DNA of 64,000 bases from Apium graveolens (GCF_009905375.1 NC_133647.1:51704506-51768505); one strand, 5' to 3'; positions 23,101 through 35,279 are shown, counted from the first letter of the stretch. Notes: generated from the sequence alone by a model not told the origin. Numbers and translations are program-made.

Positions 23101-23501
23101 GGCAGATTGGTTTCTTGTTTAGCAAGAAACAAAAGTCAATTTCCACATCAACTGCAGAAGCAGAGTACATTGTTACAGGAAGCTGTTGTGCACAGATTCT
23201 TTGGATGAAGAATCAGTTAGTGGATTATGGGTTAACATATTTCAAAATTCCTATTTACTGTGATAATCAAAGTGCTATTGCTATGACAGGTAATCCAGTT
23301 CAACACTCAATGACAAAGCACATCAGCATCAGGTACCACTTCATCAGGGAACATGTGGATGAAGGTACAGTGGAATTGCACTTTGTTCCAACAGATCAAC
23401 AACTAGCAGATATCTTCACCAAACCATTGTGTGAAGCTACTTTTACAAGATTGGTAAATGAACTTGGAATGGTTTCAGGTTCTTTTTCTAAATCTGCTTA
23501 G
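20165..23501 (+). pseudogene. Copia B pol, multiple frameshifts
   Basis: Protease ([13 protein letters not shown]), integrase ([25 protein letters not shown]), acidic linker, reverse transcriptase ([10 protein letters not shown]) and RNase H ([16 protein letters not shown]) are all present in order. Lesions seen against A and C: a one-base loss near 21460, a loss of about 11 bases near 21870, TGA at 23052-23054 and a one-base gain just after it. Some conserved residues are changed (KSDFLNG for KSAFLNG, RALYETL for RAWYETL). It ends SFSKSA as in A. Confidence 0.92.
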
Positions 23502-24931
23502 TTTTGTTCTGATGCATCAAACTTTATGATCAGTATTTACAGAAATTACTCTCTTTGTGTATTCTGTGCTTAATTGAAAACTTGCTTAAGTACTGACTGT
23601 TGTCTGATGTAACTTTCTAAACTCTGATAGTGATATGTCTGTTTATGTAACTATTCAATCCTATGAGGATACCTGTGCTAGATGCTGACCTAGTAGTCTT
23701 TAATAAACTAGGGATCCCATGTTAGAAGTAATTATTTCTGTGGAAATCTGTTGACACAAGCAAATTCTGATATTGAGCTTAGTTGAGTTTACTTTGTCTA
23801 TCTTATTACTAAGTCACAAACTAGAATATTGCTTCTCATCTGTTAAGTTCTGATGCTAGTAAATCTGTTGAATGTACTAAGTGCTGATAAACCTCTCTTA
23901 TCAAAAGAAAAAGAAAAGAATCAAGGATTAAAATCAGGTACTCCTTTGAGATCTAGAGTAAAAATGTGGAAGGGACGACCCAAGTGCATTGCTGGTATTA
24001 AGTAAATATGCATCAAAAAAGCAAAATATTTTCTTGGTGACTTTTCACACTTTATGATTACTGGAGAAATACTCTGATAATAGCATAAATTCTGATAAGC
24101 AGTCGTGACTCACTTACACTGAGAAGCCACTGTACAATGGAATTTAAAAAGATGCACAAAATTAGCACAAAATAGTTGAGGTGGACTCAAGCATGAACTC
24201 ATTCAATAGTAGGTTTCAGAATAATGACAGGTTTTTAGTAAAGTTTTTAGTTATGCCTTATTTCTAAGATGTACTGAAGTGAATCAGACTTTACTCTCTG
24301 TCTGATATTTAGCTTAATGCACACACTAAACACTCCATATGAATGATGAAAATTACTGTGGTGATCTATGTTATTTTCGATGAACAGTTTCTGTGTCACA
24401 TTGCACAAATTCTGAGGACAAGTTATGATTGCACGTTCTAATGATTAAGTTCTGAAGAATCTATATCAGAATTTGTGTGAGGACTTACTAAGATAGGCAT
24501 TCACTTTTCGAAGTTAAGAAATCATGTTCTGATAACTGTTATGTTCTGATATAAGTCTAAGTTCTGATATTAAAATCTGATCCTTTACTTGACTTATTTG
24601 TGGATAAAATCTAAAAACAGTCTCCTTTTAAATCAGAATATGTTTGGGTAGAATATTAACAGTCAATATCATTAGGGATAGTGGTTCAAGTACATGTACA
24701 GTAATGTTTACTTGTTACTTGTGCGCATTAAACCCTGAATTACACTTCTAATGACTGTTTTTCGTCTTCCCAGTCTAGGGAGACGAGGTAGAATTAATTC
24801 TACCTATCAGCATTAAATTTCCTTGCATCTCCTGGCATTCTTTTATCTATATAAACAACCACTTCACATCAGCCTTCACATCAACTCTTTTATCACAAAC
24901 TCACCTTTATTCTCTTTATATAAAAAACATC
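23502..24931 (+). other. Copia B post-pol spacer
   Basis: About 1.4 kb of sequence without coding capacity, matching 36876-35550 of copia C on the other strand. It is dotted with AAGTTCTGAT-like motifs. It ends in a promoter-like block (24764-24856) just before the small ORF. Nothing else seen. Confidence 0.8.
24764..24856 (+). promoter_or_regulatory. Promoter-like block before the small post-pol ORF (copia B)
   Basis: Contains an imperfect hairpin with arms CGTCTTCCC and GGGAGACG, directly followed by the perfect 18-bp palindrome GGTAGAATTAATTCTACC (24787-24804), then CTATATAAAC (24847-24856), a strong plant TATA box. The ORF start position follows about 75 bp later. The same three parts in the same order and spacing are present in copia C. 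Promoter activity is inferred. Confidence 0.55.
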
Positions 24932-25159
24932 GTGGTCAATTACAACATGTTTTTGAACTATGAAACATTCAACATAGAGCTGAGCTGTGAAGCATGGCAG
25001 CAGGAATGGCACGTCACTGCCATTCCTGATGAGATATGGGATTCAGTTTCCCAGGAGGTACTCACCCACCTCCTGTTCTTCTACTTGGATTACCATCGCC
25101 ATCTGGAGCGATTGGAGGAGGAAAGGCTGGAAGCTCTCCGCCAGCAAGAGCGAATCATC
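24932..25159 (+). pseudogene. Copia B small post-pol ORF, truncated
   Basis: Matches the 89-codon ORF of copia C (35549-35280). The start codon of C (ATG) is GTG here; the next ATG is at 24947. The peptide has ELSCEAWQQEWHVTAIP and then a charged helical end (HLERLEEERLEALRQQERII), likely a coiled coil. The last 13 codons are replaced by G3 LTR sequence after 25159. No known domain recognised. Confidence 0.65.
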
Positions 25160-28100
25160 AGACCACGCTATATAGGAGTACTGTTGCTGATGATGATTAA
25201 GGAAAATTATCAGACCACGCTATATAGAAGTACTGTTATGGAAATTCTAAGATCGTATTAGTACTCTATAAAGTAAATAAGTGTATGTAAAGATCGTCAG
25301 GATCCAAATCCGAATACTTTGATTTTTTCCCGAAAATCCACCAGATACCGAAAGAATTGAGTATAAGGTGACAGGAAGAGAACGACGAACGAGAACGAAA
25401 GTTAAGCGAACCGTAAAACAAATAAGCGACCAAGAGACAAGCTTGTACAAGAAGCCAAGGATTGTGACATCATCAAACCATAAGGAAGAGACATGTGGCA
25501 ATTGGATGACATAAGAATGATGACCTAAGTATAACAAAAAGAAGTGTGTTGTTGGTTGATTGTGAGCCATTCATTTTTTACCATGGTAAATCCTCAAAAT
25601 TAGCCAAGCCATAAACAAAGAAACAAAACAAAAAAATCATAACACAAACTTGACTTTTCATTTTAAAAGAAGCAAGCTCTCGGCCAAAACCTGAGCAGCA
25701 ATTTCAAACTACCATATCTCCTTCAATACTCATTCAAATAGTATGTTCTATAGCTCTTTGGAAAGGTATTGAGATGACCTACAACTCTTCTTCACAAGTC
25801 TCATCCAAATAATCATGATAAGACCCTAGTTTTGACAATTCTTTTAATCTGACTTTTAGAAACTTCAAAACCTAACTTTGTGTTCTTGATTTCTTTGGAA
25901 AGATCAAGCTTGTAGGAGGTTAGATTAAGTCTCCCTAAGGCTTCCTAGCAACTTAACACCTACCAAGGAAGGTATCAACTTCAAACCCTAGCTTTGATTT
26001 TATGATTCCATTAATTTTTATTGAAGTATTGTTAGTATTAAGGCTTGATCTTTGATTATAAGTAGTTTTGGTGGATTTGTATTGGTTTTGAATATTGGGT
26101 CTTTGATTGGTTGGATAAATTGGTAAAACTTGGATTTGGGGACTGAGTTTGTAGTATGATGGTTGAATATTGTTGTATTGGTGGTTGTGAGTGAATTGAG
26201 GATAATTTAGAGTGTTAATTAAATTGGAAATCGCGTAAACATAAATGTCATAATGCCCCACTTTCCTTAACTCTCTGTTCTTAACTTTAGGACCCGTGAA
26301 CTCACTGAAAGATTGTAACCTTTGCCATTTTTAGATATTTCATATTACGAGCTTCGTTTTGATATGTGGTTCGCTTGAATCTGATGTACGGTTTAGGAGA
26401 AACGACCGTTTTAAGTAACGGCATTTCGCGAACGAACCATTACCCCTCGCCTTACTTTAAAACCTTGGTTAAGGCCCTTAAATGACTAATTGGAGTATGA
26501 AACAATTATGTAAAGTGGGTTAGGCAGTTGGTAGGGGACTCGCGAAATAATCACCTTAAAACCCTTAATGGTTAATTTATTAAAAGCGAACGTTAGGATC
26601 TAATTGGTTAAAGTATAGATTCATAAGCGACTTTGGTTTAATTCCAACTTATATGTTGTTTATAGGTTACCAGACTCGTCCCAAGCCTTTTATCACCCCA
26701 GTCACTCAGGCAAGTTTTCTACCCGTTATACTGTTGTTGTGATGTAAATATATGTATATGCATTATCTTGTGATAAGTGCATGATTGTTATTAGCAAATT
26801 TTGCGATATATTGGAGCATGCTGATATGTTTTCGAGTCCTCAAAATGATTTTTAAAGGTTAGGGCGGATCCCAAAACTCATTTTTATATTTAAGATCCTC
26901 CTTTCGAAGGGGATTTAAATACTCGCTCAAAACCTGAGGGATCCGACTCTGTGGTGTGTTTTATATTCGCAACAAGGTTGCTGTTTTGATAAAAGAGTTT
27001 TTGATTACTTACCCAACACTAGGGAAGTAAAATTCTTAGAACAAGTTAATCTATTAACAGGCACCGCCTGGGAAATATCGGTGAGTTTTCCTTTCCAACT
27101 AGATACGACTTCTTGGTGGAGCCGTATCAACAAGTTTCTACTTGGGGAAAGGGGGACAAGCTTTACGTTTCAGAGTCATGGATTTCATCTGAACTAGGAG
27201 TGGCGTAAGTGGTCGAGTGGCGCCGGCCCAGCCTTATTATATTGGCCCAAATGGCCTGGAAGTTCCGCTAAGACGGTCCATTCCTTAGGAGTCCAGTGTT
27301 CGGTTGACAAGTAAATCCGACAAGTTCTCCTCTACATGTAGAAAATGGTGGGGTTGCACTACTGCGACTAATCATCGTAAGTGGTCTTCCTGGCGCGGCA
27401 AACTCCCGTAATGAGTTCATCATCCAATTGGATATTTCTGCAACACTACCCAGAGCACTTCGATAGAAAGGCTACGGCTGGGCAATTGTTAAGTGTTGGC
27501 AGGGTCGAGTTTTCAAAATGATGTTTTCATCAAATGAAGTATCTCGTAACTTCATTTCATTTTGATGATATTTCAAAGATTAATGTTATACAAGTTTTGT
27601 CGTGTAGCTTCATCTATGGGATGAACTAATTATAACTTGAATGGTGGTAGTTCAAGTAGTATTCGGAAAAGATATAAGTATATTGGAGTATCTTGTAACT
27701 TCATCTTTTCAACTTATATCTGGTTAATGATTATCTTATGCATGACAAAGGTTTTCACAAAAACGTTGAGACAAGGTTAGATATATGAGATCACCTTGCA
27801 ATGATATTTTTATACAGTTATAAACTGGAACTCTGTGTATATTATACATGGAAGAGGATTTAAAAATTCTGAAAAGTATATATATATATATATATATATT
27901 AAATATTTTGCGACTTGGTCGCATTAAGAGATCAAACTTGGTTCATTTCTTTTTGACCAAGACTGTCATGAGTACTATAAGGATGCTCATATATTGTTCA
28001 TTATTATACATATTATTTCGGTGGGCTTGTTGCTCACCCTTGCTTTCTTCTTTCATCACACAACATCAGATAGACAAGATGAACAGGACCAAGCTCCCAA

Positions 28101-28474
28101 TTTGCGAGCGGATAGGAAACGTTCCGCAGTTTCCTATAGGCGTTGATGTCATTGTAGCTGAGGTAGGAACTACCAATAGGCTAGGCTTTCAACTTTTGAT
28201 GTACCAGACTTATGTATCTTTATGAATTGTAATCATGGCAAAGAAGTGTAAATTTATTCAGAAACCCTTTTAAGGTGAAATGGCATATAATTGTGGAATA
28301 AAATGACTCGTGTTATTTTTGGATATTCATCTCTGAGACTATAACTTGTGGTGTGTGTGTTTATTGTGGGGTCACAATACGGAGTAGTTGATTGTTTATT
28401 AAGATTAGGTGTTATTATGGGAAATGGAACTCATGACAACCCGGATCCCCGACCCCGGATTTGGGGGTGTTACA
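25157..28474 (+). repeat. G3 5' LTR, 5'-truncated
   Basis: Matches the 3' LTR at 62931-64000 from about 63016 onward, and matches the G2 LTR more distantly. It ends GGGGGTGTTACA before the primer binding site. The opening of about 85 bp is missing. At the left edge a 29-bp piece is repeated (25157-25185 and 25209-25237). A deletion of about 120 bp relative to the 3' LTR lies near 25375. Relative to G2 it lacks about 770 bp near 26835. No gene; the small ORFs at 25247-25570 and 25953-26261 are not supported. Confidence 0.85.
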
Positions 28475-28478
28475 GAAA

Positions 28479-28490
28479 TGGTATCAGAGC
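28479..28490 (+). other. G3 primer binding site
   Basis: TGGTATCAGAGC four bases after the LTR end; same position in G2 (41044-41055). Confidence 0.85.
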
Positions 28491-28639
28491 TAAGCGTTAT
28501 AAACCTCAGAGATGATGTGACGTTAAAATAATAAGTTCACTAAGATAATAAGAACTCTTGCCAGGTTCATAGTCAGACTACCTAACGTAGTACTGACAGT
28601 TAAAACCCTTATGGGAACCCTTATAAATATCGTGATAGA

Positions 28640-28896
28640 AGCGTAGTTCGTTATCGTATATGGTAGCGGGACTCCGAACCCTGAGGTTGAGGAGCAACAA
28701 CGCGATGATGTTTTATTTCTTATTGGAGATCAGATTGTGGATCCGATAGAGCGTCGATGATGTTCATATTGAGGATGTTGTCCTAGAAGGGATTGTTGCT
28801 GAGGAGGATCCCATGGGGGATCCTGAAAAGAATGAATAAAGGACCACTGAGGAATTGATAACCATGGTTAGGGCGACTACCAGAGGTAGGATTGAC
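28640..28896 (+). pseudogene. G3 accessory ORF remnant
   Basis: Matches the first part of the G2 ORF at 41227-41553 (for example GDQIVDPIE against GDQIVNPME) but has a frameshift and stops. It ends at a deletion junction at about 28896, after which reverse transcriptase sequence starts. Confidence 0.65.
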
Positions 28897-29678
28897 CGGT
28901 CACTACCGGAGTTTTGTTCAAGTTTGTAAAGATAATAGCCCCTTTAACGCGGCTTACTCGTAAGACTGAGAAGGTTGAATGGACAGAGAAATGCGAGAAC
29001 AGCTTTCAAGAACTGAAGCAAAGGTTGGTGACGGCTCCTATGTTGGCGTTGCCGGATGGAAAAGGAGATTTTGTCATTTGTAGTGACGTTTCACATAAGG
29101 AATTAGGGTGCTTCTTATACAGCACATCAAGGTAATCGCGTACGCGTTAAGACATCTAAGGGAATATAAAATTCGATATCCCCACCCATGATCTTGGGCT
29201 CACGGCAATAGTTTTGCCCTAAAGATTGAAGGCACTACTTGTATGGATAGGAGTGCGAGATTTACACAAACCATAAGAGCTCAAGTATATTTCCACGCAG
29301 AAAGAGCTCAACATGCGCCAGAGGAGGTGGTTAGAGCTAATCAAGGATTACGATTATGAGATTCTTTATCATCCAGGGAAAGCCAAAATGGTGGCTAATG
29401 CCCTTAGTATAACGGAGAGACTCAAGATGAAAATGTCTTTGGGAGAGTTGATAAGAGATTTTGAGAAAATGGAAATAGAAGTGAAGGTAACCGGAGCCGG
29501 TACCGAAACGCTGTTTGAGATTGCAATACAGCCCGAATTATCGAAAAATATCATATTGTGTCAAGAAAAAGTGATGAATGAAGGCAGAGAGTCAATGACT
29601 GGAGAAGAGATTAATACCAGGAAAGATGATAAGGGAATAACGAGGTATTCCTACAGAATTTGGGTTTCAAACATTTAA
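28897..29678 (+). pseudogene. G3 reverse transcriptase end and RNase H fragment
   Basis: The readable frames give FVKIIAPLTRLTRKTEK and FQELKQRLVTAPMLALPDG (28914-29135), the connection between reverse transcriptase and RNase H, then RQRRWLELIKDYDYEILYHP and GKAKMVANALS (29313-29678) after frameshifts. This is gypsy sequence closely matching G1. The catalytic part of reverse transcriptase, protease and gag are missing. The frame reaches KGITRYSYRIW, the approach to integrase, then stops. Confidence 0.85.
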
Positions 29679-30017
29679 GAGCGTAAGGACTGGATCTTAG
29701 ATGAAATCCATAGCTCGAGGAATAAGATTTAGGGCAAACCCTGAATGTGATAGTCAGGGAGGTTGCCATTAAGAAAGAAGGATCCCATAACATAATGAAG
29801 TGGAAAACAAGGATTTTTAACGTATAAGATAACCCAAAGTATGGGAAAAGGATGAAACATTTCATACTAAGGAAACAGAAAGTCGAGTAAGGAAAGGAGA
29901 CCCGATACGGTACTCCTATATGGCAATTTATGGACCTGTCTAAAAAGAACTTAAACTATTATCCCCAACCACCACCCTGAGAAGACAGTGCGGTGGGAAA
30001 TTCTTTCAGGACCTTTA
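29679..30017 (+). other. G3 degenerate core, left of copia C
   Basis: Non-coding remnants that match G2 from about 42490 to 42794. They end at CTTTA (30013-30017), the target duplication of copia C. Confidence 0.75.
30013..30017. repeat. Target site duplication CTTTA, left copy (copia C)
   Basis: Matches 58822-58826 on the far side of C, 28.8 kb away. G2 carries the uninterrupted counterpart (GACCTTTAAATC) near 42787. Confidence 0.9.
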
Positions 30018-30609
30018 TGTTAGGTCACACACACTGTAGAGGGGGTGAATACAGTGTAAAGTACAATCAAATCGAACTTTAAAAACTCAAGTAACAGAAA
30101 ACAAACTTTATTGAAACAATAAACTCTGTTACAGTATGGAACTGTTACCTCTCAGTGATGAACAAATATCACGAGAGCTGCTAGGGTTACAATGAATAAT
30201 CTTCTCGAATATGATAACACTTATAGTGTAAACCCTATGTTTGTGTTTATATAATACACAGTTACAAGATAATCGCTAATTGATATGGAATATAATTCTG
30301 CTTCCTAAAATATATCAATAAGATATCTTTTCTTCCAAGTATTCTATTCTTCATAGAATTCCTTCTTCATGCATATCTCTTCTTATGTTTATCTCGATCT
30401 TCTTTCCTTTAATCAGCTACTATCCTTATCTGAACGTCCTTCAGTACTTAAGTTCCGATATCCATCTTCTGATAATTATCTTCTGATAATATAAGTACTG
30501 ATATCCTTAAGTCCTGACTTCCAGTAAGTACCGATTTATCCTGTTTAAGTAAGATCTAAAAACTAAACATAAATCATATTAGCCATGACATTATCAAATA
30601 TATCTAACA
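30018..30609 (-). repeat. Copia C 3' LTR (592 bp)
   Basis: Pairs with 58242-58821. It keeps the TATA box (about 30252-30244) and the repeated motif. It holds one 12-bp unit (CTTCTGATAATT-like) that the 5' copy lacks. Confidence 0.93.
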
Positions 30610-30624
30610 ATCTCCCCCAACTTG
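30610..30624 (-). other. Copia C polypurine tract
   Basis: Sense strand AAGTTGGGGGAGATT directly before the 3' LTR, the plus-strand primer site usual for SIRE-type elements. Confidence 0.85.
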
Positions 30625-30813
30625 TAAATTAGCATAATATACAAGTTTAACAGATATTTGATGATGTCAAAAACATTAAGTACAAATGCATGAGAATTAG
30701 ACTAGATAACTACAACTTACAGTCCTTAAAGCTTTACCAATCTTTAACTTCTGATAACAACTTCAGTCTGTACAAATATCAGAATTTAAACAGTTGTAGA
30801 TCTTGACTTGGCT

Positions 30814-33800
30814 TCATCTTCTGATCTCTCTGATGTCAGGAGTTGTTCTGAGATAGTTCTTCAACAAACATCTCTCAGCATATCTGAGTTCATCAATCAT
30901 CCTCCTTTTAGCATCTTTAAGCTCTGCATTATCTTCACCAATTTGAAAGATTGCAGCCCTGAGATCATTAATCTTAGCTTTTCTTATATCCTGATCCAGT
31001 CTGATCAAATATGCCTTATCAGACTCAAGATTGAATTCTATACCCCTATAACCCAGAAAGGTAGTTATAATCTTAGTAGTGTTGGGCTTCATTTCAACTA
31101 TATCACCCTTGTAATCTCTGTACTTTGGAACATATGTGCTGTCAGACTTAACAGAATAAATCCTTTTCTGTCTCTGAATCTGATCCTTCAAATAGTTTGC
31201 AGTATTTCCTGTCAATCTGTCATTCACTTGAAGTAAGAATAGTACATGCTCCAATTCTTCAAAATACTTCAACGGAATGGCATTTTGCCTTATATGATAA
31301 ACCCTACCATCTGTCATGAAGTACAACAAGATGTGTTCTTTCAAGTAGGTATTGTAAACCATTTATACAGATTCCTATTGATTCAATCTCTCAGGAGTTG
31401 CTCCAATACCTGGTTCACTCAAGGAAGTTGGATCATCGGTAGTGTTCTGTATTCTTCTTTCATCAGCACTTCCCAATCCAGTTTTATCTCTTGCTTCCTT
31501 TCCAGTAACTACTCTTGCTTCAAAACCACTTGCAGCAGTCTTCAAAGGTTGAGTCTGTTTTGCTTTAGTGAATCCTGGTAGGAGTGTCTTTGATTTATCT
31601 TCTGATATGAAGTTAACTTGAGCTATGTCAGAGGTTACTTGCTTCTTCGAAATATCAGAACTTACTGTCTCTTGACTCTGAACAACTTGAGCTATGTCAG
31701 AGGTTGTCTTAGAAACTTTTCTTGAAGTCAGAGCAAGATCATCCTTTTCATCAGTGATTTCTTCATTCTCAGGAGGCACATAAACCTTGATAGGTTCACC
31801 AACTTTTTCTTTACCCTTGGATCTTGGATCTATCTACGGTTGTGATTTAGCCAATATTGCTTCAGTATTTGTCCTTTCTTTTATCACAATGCCTTTGAGT
31901 TTTGGAAGTGTCTTTTTACCAGAAGCTTCAGATTTTGATGTGACTTTTTCTGATTTAAGTCTGGCTTCTTCTTCCATTAAACTCTCCAAGTCCATTCCTG
32001 GATTTTCCTAAAGAAATAATTGTCTTGACATTTCTTCATCAAGATCTAAAAGTTCATCAGAACTTATCCTTTTACCAGTAGCAGAACTAATTCTTTTTCC
32101 AGCACCATAACTTGTCCTGTGACTTGTGATTTCAGCTTTTCTTGATGAGAAACCTCTACCTTGACTATGACCTCTACCCATTCCAGAGTTTCCTTGATCA
32201 TCCTTTTCATCATCATTCCCCTTCAGTGTCTTATTAGTTTTGCATTTGGACTTAATTACTTTCTCCCCATTTTTGGCATCAGCAGGTAAGAGAAGAGAGA
32301 CAAGCAATTCCACTGAGGCTTGGATTTCATTAAGTTGAGATTGCTGAGAAGCTTGATTTTTCAAAATATCATCAATTTGAGCTTGTTGGTTCTCTTGAGT
32401 CTTCTCAATATAAGCAACTCTGTCAAAGGTAGGTTGGAAGAATTTTTTCTTGTCAATCTTCTGAACTTGTTCTTGCTTAATGAATCCTTCCTGAATCTTA
32501 TGTAACTCTGCGTGAGTAGTTGAATGAAGACCTTGTAGATGTTCAGTACTCAATGCAGTGACTCTAAGCTGTGTTTTGAAATCATCAGTAATTAACATCT
32601 CATCAGCTTTAGTCAAGTGTTCAGCAAGATGCTTTACAGATGGAGCACAGGTAACTGAGTTCCATTCCTTAGTCCACTCCTGTCCTGCAGGAGTTTCACT
32701 CCAAGGCACTGGTGCTTCTCTTGTAACAAACTTTTGAACAAGTTCAGATTTAAGAACAGTTTGCTGAGGAGCATGTCCTGAAGGACCTGCTTCATCAGCA
32801 TCTTCATTTGGAGCAGCTTCACCAGTATCTCCAGCATATGCAGCATCAGAACTTACAGAAGCAGTATCTTCGAATAAAACAACAGTATGAGTAGCAATGG
32901 AGGCTTCAGGATCATCCTCTAATTGTTGATCTGGTTCCAAGTTCTGATCAACAGCCATATCCTGATGCTCACCTATATTCTGATCATCAGCATCTAGAGG
33001 CTGAGAAGGTGTAGTAGATAACTCTGGAGTTTGAGCAGCATCAGTAACAGGTGTTGTTGATGGATTAGTTGTTGTTGGAGCTTCTAAGTAAAGTACTTCA
33101 GGCACAACCAAGTTCTGGATATCAATATCAGCACTTGTGCCTGAATTAACGGGAGATACAGTCTTAGGAGACACAGATGGTGTGTTGTTCTTATCAGTAG
33201 CAGCTTCCTTAGTTGGAGTTAATGGAGAAGCAGTGGCTTTAGCCGATTCTGGTTCTTGTGAGATCAGAGATTCCTGATCTCCTTCCTTAGTTGCTACTTC
33301 CTCATCATCTGAAACTGGCCTTTTTGCCCTCTATTTCTTGTATCTCTTTGAAGATATGGATTCCTTGGGAGTTTCATCAACAGTCATTCATCTAAGCCTT
33401 TTGAGAAGCCTAGATCCCCCAATTGCAGAATCCTTCTGAGAAGGAACTTTCTCAGCTTCTTTGACAACAGGTTCTGATGTAGAAACCTGTTCCTCACTGT
33501 CAGATTCATCTCTCAAAACAATCCTCCTTCTCTTCTGAGGTGTTTGAGGAACAGTCTTTGTCCTCTTAGGCTTGGAAGATGAAGGCTTCACAGTAGGTGC
33601 TGAGGATGAAGTTTGAACTGTCTGTGAAGTGGAGAGATATGATTTGAGATATGTTCTGAGGGATGGTTGAGTAGTATGAGTGGTATGTTCTGTTGGTTGC
33701 TGTGGTGTTTGAGATGTGGTGGTAGGTTGGATATCAGGATAAACAGATCTATAGGTGTCAGGATCAGCATTTACCAAGATCTGTTTTACAGACTGAAGAA

Positions 33801-34560
33801 TCTGTAAAGGTCTAACCACTGTTTTCTTAAGATCAGCATTTACCAAATCATTAAAGGCTCGTTTTGCAATTTTGAAAGGTGCAGTTAAGTCAGTGGTAGG
33901 TTGGGGTTCATCAGCACAACAAAAATTATATATAATCTGACAAAATCTAGCAAAGTAAACAACATTCCTATCTTCTGTCATCCTATCCCCAATAAAACCT
34001 ATCACAGCATTTGCAAAATCGAAATGAGTTTGGTTAATGAGTGCATACCCGATGTGCTGACTCATTATAGGGATTGCATCAAAGTTGGAACACTTATTTC
34101 CAAAAGCTTTAGTGATGTAGTCGAAGAAGAAACTCTATTCCTTTCTGATATGAGCCCGTTTCAACTGCCCAATCTTTGCCAAACTCTGCTCATACCCCAA
34201 ACTAGCCAGTAATTCTTTAAGAGCTGATTCCTCCGGGGTTGAAAAAGTACATCCTTCTGGTAAATGTAGAGCCTTTCAAATCGTACCAGGAGTTACCACA
34301 TGTGTAGAATCATCCACTTCGAAAAAAATACTGGGAGTACCATGTGTACCACCATTATCAAAGTGCCCAGTCCACCAAAACGTCAGAACTTGTTGGCCGG
34401 AAAAGACTGATGGTTGGGTCAATGCATACCCGATTTCACTGTGTGCAAGAAAATCTTGCACAAAATACAACTCAGATGGAGCTTCAGCATGATCGAGAAT
34501 TGCAGTATAGTTGTTTAGAACAAATTTAGCTCCATCAATGATCAAATCCTTAGGTGCCAT
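30814..34560 (-). pseudogene. Copia C large post-pol ORF (env-like position), about eight stops
   Basis: One continuous reading frame of about 1,250 codons from ATG at 34560 to 30814, broken only by stops (near 34274, 34133, 33388, 33331, 32008, 31822, 31375, 31364). Several fit CGA, CAG or TGG turned into stops by transitions. Parts: a conserved-looking N-terminal region (FVLNNYTAILDHAEAP, VVYFARFCQIIYNFC); a Ser/Thr/Pro-rich stretch; a basic patch (KRRRIVLRDESDSEEQ); a long acidic low-complexity region; a likely coiled coil (ENQQAQIDDILKNQASQQ); and a charged helical end. SIRE elements are known for an env-like ORF here, but I see no clear signal peptide or fusion segment, so an envelope role is not shown. 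Length suggests a large non-enzymatic protein. Confidence 0.75.
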
Positions 34561-35279
34561 GAGAAAAATTGAGATTTAAGAGTGCCTGTTAGGTGTTTGA
34601 TAAAATGTCTAAATGAAAAACCAACGTCAGGAGTAGAAAGAGAGTAAAAGCAAATAGAGAGATAAAGTGTAAAAGTGAATAAAAGATTAAAAAATCCTCT
34701 CTCTGTCTTACTTATACTTTTAAAAAAAATGTAACTGTTGGACACCTGTCAGACATGCAGTAATAATGAATAGTTAATGGGCACGGGAAAACAGTAATCA
34801 TTACTTACCCACTTGTAGTTTTTCAAGGAAAAACCGTTTCACTTACCCAGTAATTCCATTAATCAAGGTAAATCAGTTTTAATTCAAAATTGAAATTGTT
34901 TCCACTTATTCAATTATTTTTCACTGCAACACCAATATTCTGAAGAAAAAATTCGAGTGAGAATGACCAAAATAAATCAAGGGAACAAGTACTGATAACA
35001 TAAACTCAGAACTTAATTTAAATTTAAATTGTAATGGTCATCAGAATATGAATATTTATCAGGATTTATCAATGCATTTCAGAACATGTCAGAGACAAGA
35101 ACTTGCAAAAAAAAGAAATTTCATTAATATATTAAGAGAATACATTCATGAAATTTAAATTACATCAGAACTTTTACAAGATTGTCCTAAGCTTCAAAAC
35201 CTAACATCAACAGCCTTAGTCCTAGCTCAAGAAGCAGGGCAAGGCTGACGATGAAGAAAAAAAGGAAGAAGAAAATAAA
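34561..35279 (-). other. Copia C spacer between the two post-pol ORFs
   Basis: About 720 bp. Upstream of the large ORF the sense strand holds a weak TATA-like GTATAAGTAA (about 34715) and a pyrimidine-rich stretch before the ATG. No gene seen. Confidence 0.6.

Larger units (their letters stand above)
17911..25159 (+). mobile_element. SIRE-like copia B, truncated at both ends
   Basis: Same family as A and C but on the plus strand. It keeps the last 25 bp of the 5' LTR, primer binding site, gag, pol, the post-pol spacer and the start of the small post-pol ORF. The 5' LTR is cut by insertion of G1; the 3' side is cut at the G3 junction. It is the oldest-looking copy: several frameshifts, stops and an in-frame gag deletion. 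Confidence 0.92.

Noticed and set aside
24932..25261. 109-codon ORF read as one gene
   Set aside because: The last 34 codons come from G3 LTR sequence after the junction at 25159; only the first part belongs to the copia small ORF.
27865..27900. TA microsatellite as a possible replication origin or regulatory site
   Set aside because: Simple TA run in an LTR; nothing else supports a function.
31246..31581. Plus-strand ORFs opposite the large post-pol ORF
   Set aside because: Antisense shadows of the minus-strand frame, which has the coherent protein-like zones.
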